A stretch of DNA of 64,000 nucleotides. Source: Portibacter marinus (GTDB lineage Bacteria > Bacteroidota > Bacteroidia > Chitinophagales > Saprospiraceae). Shown piece after piece: positions 60,373-64,000 of this stretch. The translations under genes and the position numbers were made by a program. The stretch is from the NCBI RefSeq assembly GCF_021533195.1, contig NZ_JAJNKB010000002.1, forward strand, positions 1 to 64,000, written 5' to 3'. Each line of letters starts with the position of its first letter. Within the stretch, counting starts at the first letter, position 1. Below the pieces are notes generated by a model that searched no databases, was not told the DNA's origin, and worked only from the letters and a program-made list of their open reading frames with translations.

Positions 60373-62550
60373 TTAACCTAACGCTTCCTTAATTCTGTCA
60401 CTTGTAAAAGGCATATGTCTGAGTCTTTTACCGGTCAAATTAGCGAAAGCATTGGCAATGGCTCCGCCAATAATTGGTACCCCTGATTCTCCTATTCCTG
60501 TTGGATGTTCAGTTGAGTCTATCAACGCCACCTCAAGAACCTCCGGCGCCTCATCTATTCTTAGCAATTCATAGTCATGGAAATTGGACTGCTGTATTTT
60601 ACCATCTTTAATGGTAACCTTCTCTTTCAAAACACTACTCATACCCATAATGATTCCACCCTCCATTTGAGCAATGGTATTATCTGGATGGACGATTACA
60701 CCACCATCAAGTGCAGCCCAAACTTTTCTAACTCTGATTTCACTGTCTTCTGTTAAAGATATTTCACATACACAAGCTGCTAATGAATCGCTCCTTTCCG
60801 CGAATGCAAGACCTACGCCAACACCATCAGGTCTTGGGTCTCCCCATCGACCCATTTCGGCTGCTTTTTGTAAAACTGCTTTTGCTCTGGGATGGTTTTT
60901 CATCAATTCAAGTCTAATTTCTAGTGGGTCTTTACCTGTTTTCTCTGCCACTTCATCAAGAAAGGCTTCTATAGCAAACTTATTGGGACCATGACCTACC
61001 GCTCGCCAATGCTTTGTTCGAATTCCGTGATCTATGTTATTGACACCTATGGCATGGCTTGGAAAATCGTAAAATTCAACTCTTGCTCCGCTTCCTAGCA
61101 ATCCACCCCCTGTTCCATAAATGACATGCTTCCATCCTACAACCTGTCCCTGATCGTTAATTGCAGCAGACATCCGCTGCATACATAAAGGGCGATACAT
61201 GCCATATTGCAAATCATCTTCTCGGGTCCATAACAACTTCACGGGTTTTTTGATCCTCTTAGACAATTCAATCGCTTCAATTGCGTAATCATGTCTCGAT
61301 CTTCTTCCGAATCCACCACCTAAATAAGTTCGATGAACCTTTACTTCATCTTCTTTTAGGCCAAGATGATTCGCAATCGCACTTCTCGCATTTCCAGGCG
61401 CCTGAGTTCCAAGCCAGATTTCTGCAGTATTATCTTTTACGTTAGCAACTGCGTTTAATGGCTCCATTTGAGCATGATAAACATATTCATTGAAATAATC
61501 TGCCTTGAGAACTTGCGTTGCGTTCCGGAAGGCTTCCTCTACCGGGCCATCTTCACTTATCATATTGTTGATTACTTCCGACTGATCAGCTTGTTTCACA
61601 TATGACATAAAGGCTTCGCCTGACGAATGTTCGTCTGCAGGTGCACTGGACCATTCGATTTCAATACTGCCTTTTGCATTTAAAACATCCTGCACTGTTT
61701 GCCCAATTAAAGCTACCCCATGATCGAGCATTTCGACCTTTATGATTCCGGGCATGCCTTCCAGTTCTTGTTTATTCATAAGTTTCGGCTTTGAGCCATT
61801 GACTGGAGACCTGGTAATCACTCCATAGACCATTGATGGCAGATCGATATCTATGGAATAGATAGCGCTACCGTCAGACTTTTCTGGTACATCTACTCTG
61901 GTGTTGATCTTTCCGATCAACTTGAAGTGTTTAGGCTGCTTTAAGGAGTTTTCATCAAAATCAGGCATTTTAATACCATCGTCAAAGAAGGCAAGACTCT
62001 GGCCATAACTGATGGACTTTCCAGAATCCGGATGACTGATGAACCCATTATGGGTTCGTAATTGATCGAACGGGACACTCCACTCATTGGCCGTACTTTT
62101 GAGTAAAGCATACCTGGATTGAGCCCCTACTTGTCTGAGCATGGTATAGTAACTTCTTACGGTCCGTGAACCTACGGTAATCATACTTTTAGAGCCTCTT
62201 CCATTCCATCCAACCCCAAAGAGATCCGGAACTGCCGGAGAATTAATGATGTTGACTTTTGACCAATCCAGATCCATTTCCTCAGCAATCAAAAGAGCAA
62301 GAGCTGTCATGCTTCCTTGTCCCATTTCTGAAGTTGGATTGCTAATCGTAACGGTGTCATCCTCTTTCAGGTGAACCCAAATGTTCAATTCTTTTTGCAG
62401 CAATTCACGAGCGATAGAATCCTGAGCTTCAAGTTCGCACCCAGCTAAGGAAAATGAAATTGGTACGGATGCAAAGCTTACTAAGACTGAAGCATTTCGA
62501 AGAAACTTTCTTCTCGAAGAGTCAACTTTTATATTTTTATGATCATTCAT
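60373..62550 (-). CDS. Molybdopterin-binding subunit of an xanthine dehydrogenase-family (IorB-type) oxidoreductase
   Basis: The 725-residue protein has a twin-arginine export signal (SSRRKFLRNASVLVSF) and the two-part MoCo-binding fold. Visible segments include NPTSEMGQGSMTALALLIAEEMDLDW, GFGRRSRHDYAIEAI, HIYGTGGG-like loops and, near the C-terminus, the motif PTGIGESGVPIIGGAIANAF with the catalytic-type Glu. A cysteine follows the Tat region (LAGCE). It should hydroxylate an aromatic heterocycle or aldehyde in the periplasm. The partner iron-sulfur subunit is encoded one base upstream. No FAD-binding subunit is seen, which fits an isoquinoline 1-oxidoreductase type two-subunit enzyme. The real substrate is unknown. 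Confidence 0.9.
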   Translation of the reverse strand: MNDHKNIKVDSSRRKFLRNASVLVSFASVPISFSLAGCELEAQDSIARELLQKELNIWVHLKEDDTVTISNPTSEMGQGSMTALALLIAEEMDLDWSKVNIINSPAVPDLFGVGWNGRGSKSMITVGSRTVRSYYTMLRQVGAQSRYALLKSTANEWSVPFDQLRTHNGFISHPDSGKSISYGQSLAFFDDGIKMPDFDENSLKQPKHFKLIGKINTRVDVPEKSDGSAIYSIDIDLPSMVYGVITRSPVNGSKPKLMNKQELEGMPGIIKVEMLDHGVALIGQTVQDVLNAKGSIEIEWSSAPADEHSSGEAFMSYVKQADQSEVINNMISEDGPVEEAFRNATQVLKADYFNEYVYHAQMEPLNAVANVKDNTAEIWLGTQAPGNARSAIANHLGLKEDEVKVHRTYLGGGFGRRSRHDYAIEAIELSKRIKKPVKLLWTREDDLQYGMYRPLCMQRMSAAINDQGQVVGWKHVIYGTGGGLLGSGARVEFYDFPSHAIGVNNIDHGIRTKHWRAVGHGPNKFAIEAFLDEVAEKTGKDPLEIRLELMKNHPRAKAVLQKAAEMGRWGDPRPDGVGVGLAFAERSDSLAACVCEISLTEDSEIRVRKVWAALDGGVIVHPDNTIAQMEGGIIMGMSSVLKEKVTIKDGKIQQSNFHDYELLRIDEAPEVLEVALIDSTEHPTGIGESGVPIIGGAIANAFANLTGKRLRHMPFTSDRIKEALG

Positions 62551-62551
62551 A

Positions 62552-63010
62552 TTATCCTAATTCTGAGGCTTTTTCAATAGCCTTTATGATTCTCATATAA
62601 GCACCACATCGGCATAAATTTCCTTTCATATATCCTACGATTTCCTCCCTGCTCGGATTGGAATTTTTGTTTAAAAGGGCCACAGCCTGCATAATTTGAC
62701 CAGATTGGCAATAACCACATTGTGCCACCTGTTCTTCGATCCAGGCTTTTTGGACAGGGTGAAGTCCAGATTCGGAGAGTCCTTCAATTGTTGTAATTTC
62801 TTTGTTGGTAGCACTAGCGACAGGAGCAACGCAAGATCTGACAGGCGTTCCATCCAGATGAACAGTGCAGCTACCACATATGGCCTTACCGCAACTATAT
62901 TTAGTGCCAGTAAGCTTTAGTTTTTCTCTTATGACCCAAAGCAGGGTATCTGAAGGTGCAGCTTCCACTTCATGAGATTTTCCATTGACCTTCAATATCA
63001 TTTTTTCCAT
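62552..63010 (-). CDS. (2Fe-2S)-binding small subunit of the molybdenum hydroxylase (IorA-type)
   Basis: The 152-residue protein has the two-cluster layout of this family. A ferredoxin-like cluster is bound by Cys40, Cys45, Cys48 and Cys60 (CGKAICGSC and VRSC). A second, alpha-helical cluster uses CGYC and CRC motifs near residues 98 and 132. It has no export signal of its own, so it is probably carried out by the Tat signal of the large subunit. It passes electrons from the molybdenum site. The gene is the first of the two and lies one base before the large-subunit gene. Confidence 0.93.
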   Translation of the reverse strand: MEKMILKVNGKSHEVEAAPSDTLLWVIREKLKLTGTKYSCGKAICGSCTVHLDGTPVRSCVAPVASATNKEITTIEGLSESGLHPVQKAWIEEQVAQCGYCQSGQIMQAVALLNKNSNPSREEIVGYMKGNLCRCGAYMRIIKAIEKASELG

Positions 63011-63119
63011 CGATAAAATATTGTTTCTAACTTCTTGAAAATAAACAGATTATTTGGAAAAAGTAAAGAATTCTGCCATTTATGTCGGATTGGTTGGTAA
63101 TTCACAACTGATCCCAACC

Positions 63120-64000
63120 TCACAACCTTCTTTCAAAAAAGTCAAAGGCAGCTTCATATGCACTGATCCAATTCTGGTGTAATAGAAATCCATGCACTTC
63201 ATCGGGGAAAACCAATTGCTCAATTTCTACATTTTGATTTCTCAAAAGTTCAATGATCTCCACAGTTTCACTGAAAGGAACATTTCGATCATCGTCACCA
63301 TGAATGAAAAGTGTTGGCGCCTTCCAGCCGTTGATAAAAGCCATCGGTGAGGATTCGTAGGCCAATTTTGAGACCTCAGGTCTATCAAGAGGATCGTATG
63401 AAGGAACAAAATTTTGGATTACAGGATTCCAGTCATGTACACCGTGTATATCTACACCAACTTTGAAAAGGTATGGAGCTCTTGATAATCCCAAAGCCGT
63501 TAAATACCCACCGTAAGAACCACCCCAAAGTCCAATTCTTGTACCTTCCACATCAGATCTGTTTTTTAAATATAATCCTGCACCAAGTACATCGTTAAAT
63601 TCACTTGCACCGCTGGCCCCATAGTTATCTGCTTCTCTAAATTCCATACCATATCCTATTCCGCTTCGGTAATTCACAGAAAGTACGATGTAACCTTTAC
63701 TCGCCAAAAATTGATTAAAGGCATAAGCATTATGGTAATATCCACGATGATGAAAGCCCAGCAACATCTGACGCTTTGACCCACCATGAAAAAAAATGAT
63801 TGCGGGACGTTGGTCTCCTTCACGTAGGTCTTGTGGTAAGAATAACTGCCCATGAATTAATTTTCCATCTGCAGCTGGAAAGATAACTTGATGCGGAATT
63901 ACCAATTGTTCGCTTGGATATTTTAGAGGTGCGTCAATCGCCAGGGAATTTCCACTTTTAATTTGAGCAGGATGAGCTGGAGTAGTAGCATCGGAAGTAA
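63120..64000 (-). CDS. S9 family serine peptidase (prolyl oligopeptidase type), 5' part outside the window
   Basis: The frame is open to the end of the window on the minus strand, so the N-terminal propeller domain lies beyond it. The visible 292 residues are the catalytic alpha/beta-hydrolase domain: the oxyanion region HGGSKRQ, the nucleophile in GGSYGGYLTALGL, the Asp in HGDDDRNVPFSE and the His in DEVHGFL, in the S9 order. It probably is a periplasmic or surface peptidase that degrades short peptides. A start at the TTG at 63905 would be artificial, because the same frame continues upstream with ordinary protein sequence. There is no clear operon link to the molybdenum hydroxylase, 110 bases away. 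Confidence 0.88.
   Translation of the reverse strand, partial: TSDATTPAHPAQIKSGNSLAIDAPLKYPSEQLVIPHQVIFPAADGKLIHGQLFLPQDLREGDQRPAIIFFHGGSKRQMLLGFHHRGYYHNAYAFNQFLASKGYIVLSVNYRSGIGYGMEFREADNYGASGASEFNDVLGAGLYLKNRSDVEGTRIGLWGGSYGGYLTALGLSRAPYLFKVGVDIHGVHDWNPVIQNFVPSYDPLDRPEVSKLAYESSPMAFINGWKAPTLFIHGDDDRNVPFSETVEIIELLRNQNVEIEQLVFPDEVHGFLLHQNWISAYEAAFDFFERRL

Noticed and set aside
1-64000. CRISPR arrays, tRNA or rRNA genes, insertion sequences
   Set aside because: No regularly spaced repeats, no cloverleaf-like or rRNA-like segments and no transposase frames were recognised. Short tRNAs could be missed by eye.

Overview
The window is a chromosomal stretch of a Bacteroidota bacterium, probably a free-living, possibly marine, saprospiral or cytophaga-like heterotroph. 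The phylum follows from two SusC/SusD pairs, a giant protein with a type IX secretion (T9SS) C-terminal sorting domain, a T9SS plug protein, a menaquinone gene, DUF5777 and DUF6503 proteins, several plausible TAnnTTTG -7 boxes, and the scarcity of Shine-Dalgarno sequences. The order or family is a guess. I saw no tRNA, rRNA, CRISPR array, insertion sequence, phage gene or origin by eye.

Layout. 1-4361: 3' part of a giant T9SS-exported SdrD/DUF11 adhesin. 4362-4793: terminators and a candidate small RNA. 4794-7595: bacilliredoxin, then a cytochrome lipoprotein / DUF5777 barrel / diheme cytochrome operon. 7647-10181: minus-strand operon of DUF6503 protein, T9SS plug protein and DUF2064 glycosyltransferase. 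10470-15895: coiled-coil/HhH membrane protein, MenA, a duplicated-domain secreted protein and a PBP1A-type peptidoglycan synthase. 15953-33526: a glucan-type utilisation locus with a membrane-anchored HTH regulator translationally linked to a sodium-solute symporter, a second convergent symporter, SusC, SusD, two tandem CRTAC1/FG-GAP lipoproteins, a stand-alone TonB-plug lipoprotein and a GH13 glucosidase with an alpha-1,6-type signature. 33601-35784: thymidine kinase, a conserved unknown and a rhomboid protease. 35844-37168: a 66-residue cysteine-tailed peptide overlapping a DUF692 (MNIO) enzyme, a RiPP-like pair of the chryseobasin kind. 37165-41944: a large membrane protein, MurQ and a sodium-solute symporter. 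42130-46833: AraC regulator, GT4 glycosyltransferase, an AraC-BLUF photoreceptor fusion and a DMT transporter. 46840-50817: GT39-type membrane glycosyltransferase and a BlaR1/BlaI-type pair with a visible operator. 51132-57540: outer-membrane protein and a second SusC/SusD/lipoprotein locus. 57731-60309: SH3 protein, unknown barrel-like protein and LipA. 60373-64000: two-subunit molybdenum hydroxylase and the 3' part of an S9 peptidase.

How they work together. The first SusCD locus forms a complete route: outer-membrane capture and TonB-dependent import, periplasmic or cytoplasmic cleavage by GH13, and two symporters for the released sugars. MurQ and its overlapping symporter suggest MurNAc recovery without a PTS. 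The strongest candidates for unusual biology are the AraC-BLUF fusion, which carries all five canonical BLUF residues in gapless register with AppA and shares a 12-bp upstream motif with the neighbouring glycosyltransferase gene; the peptide/MNIO pair; and the solitary TonB-plug lipoprotein.
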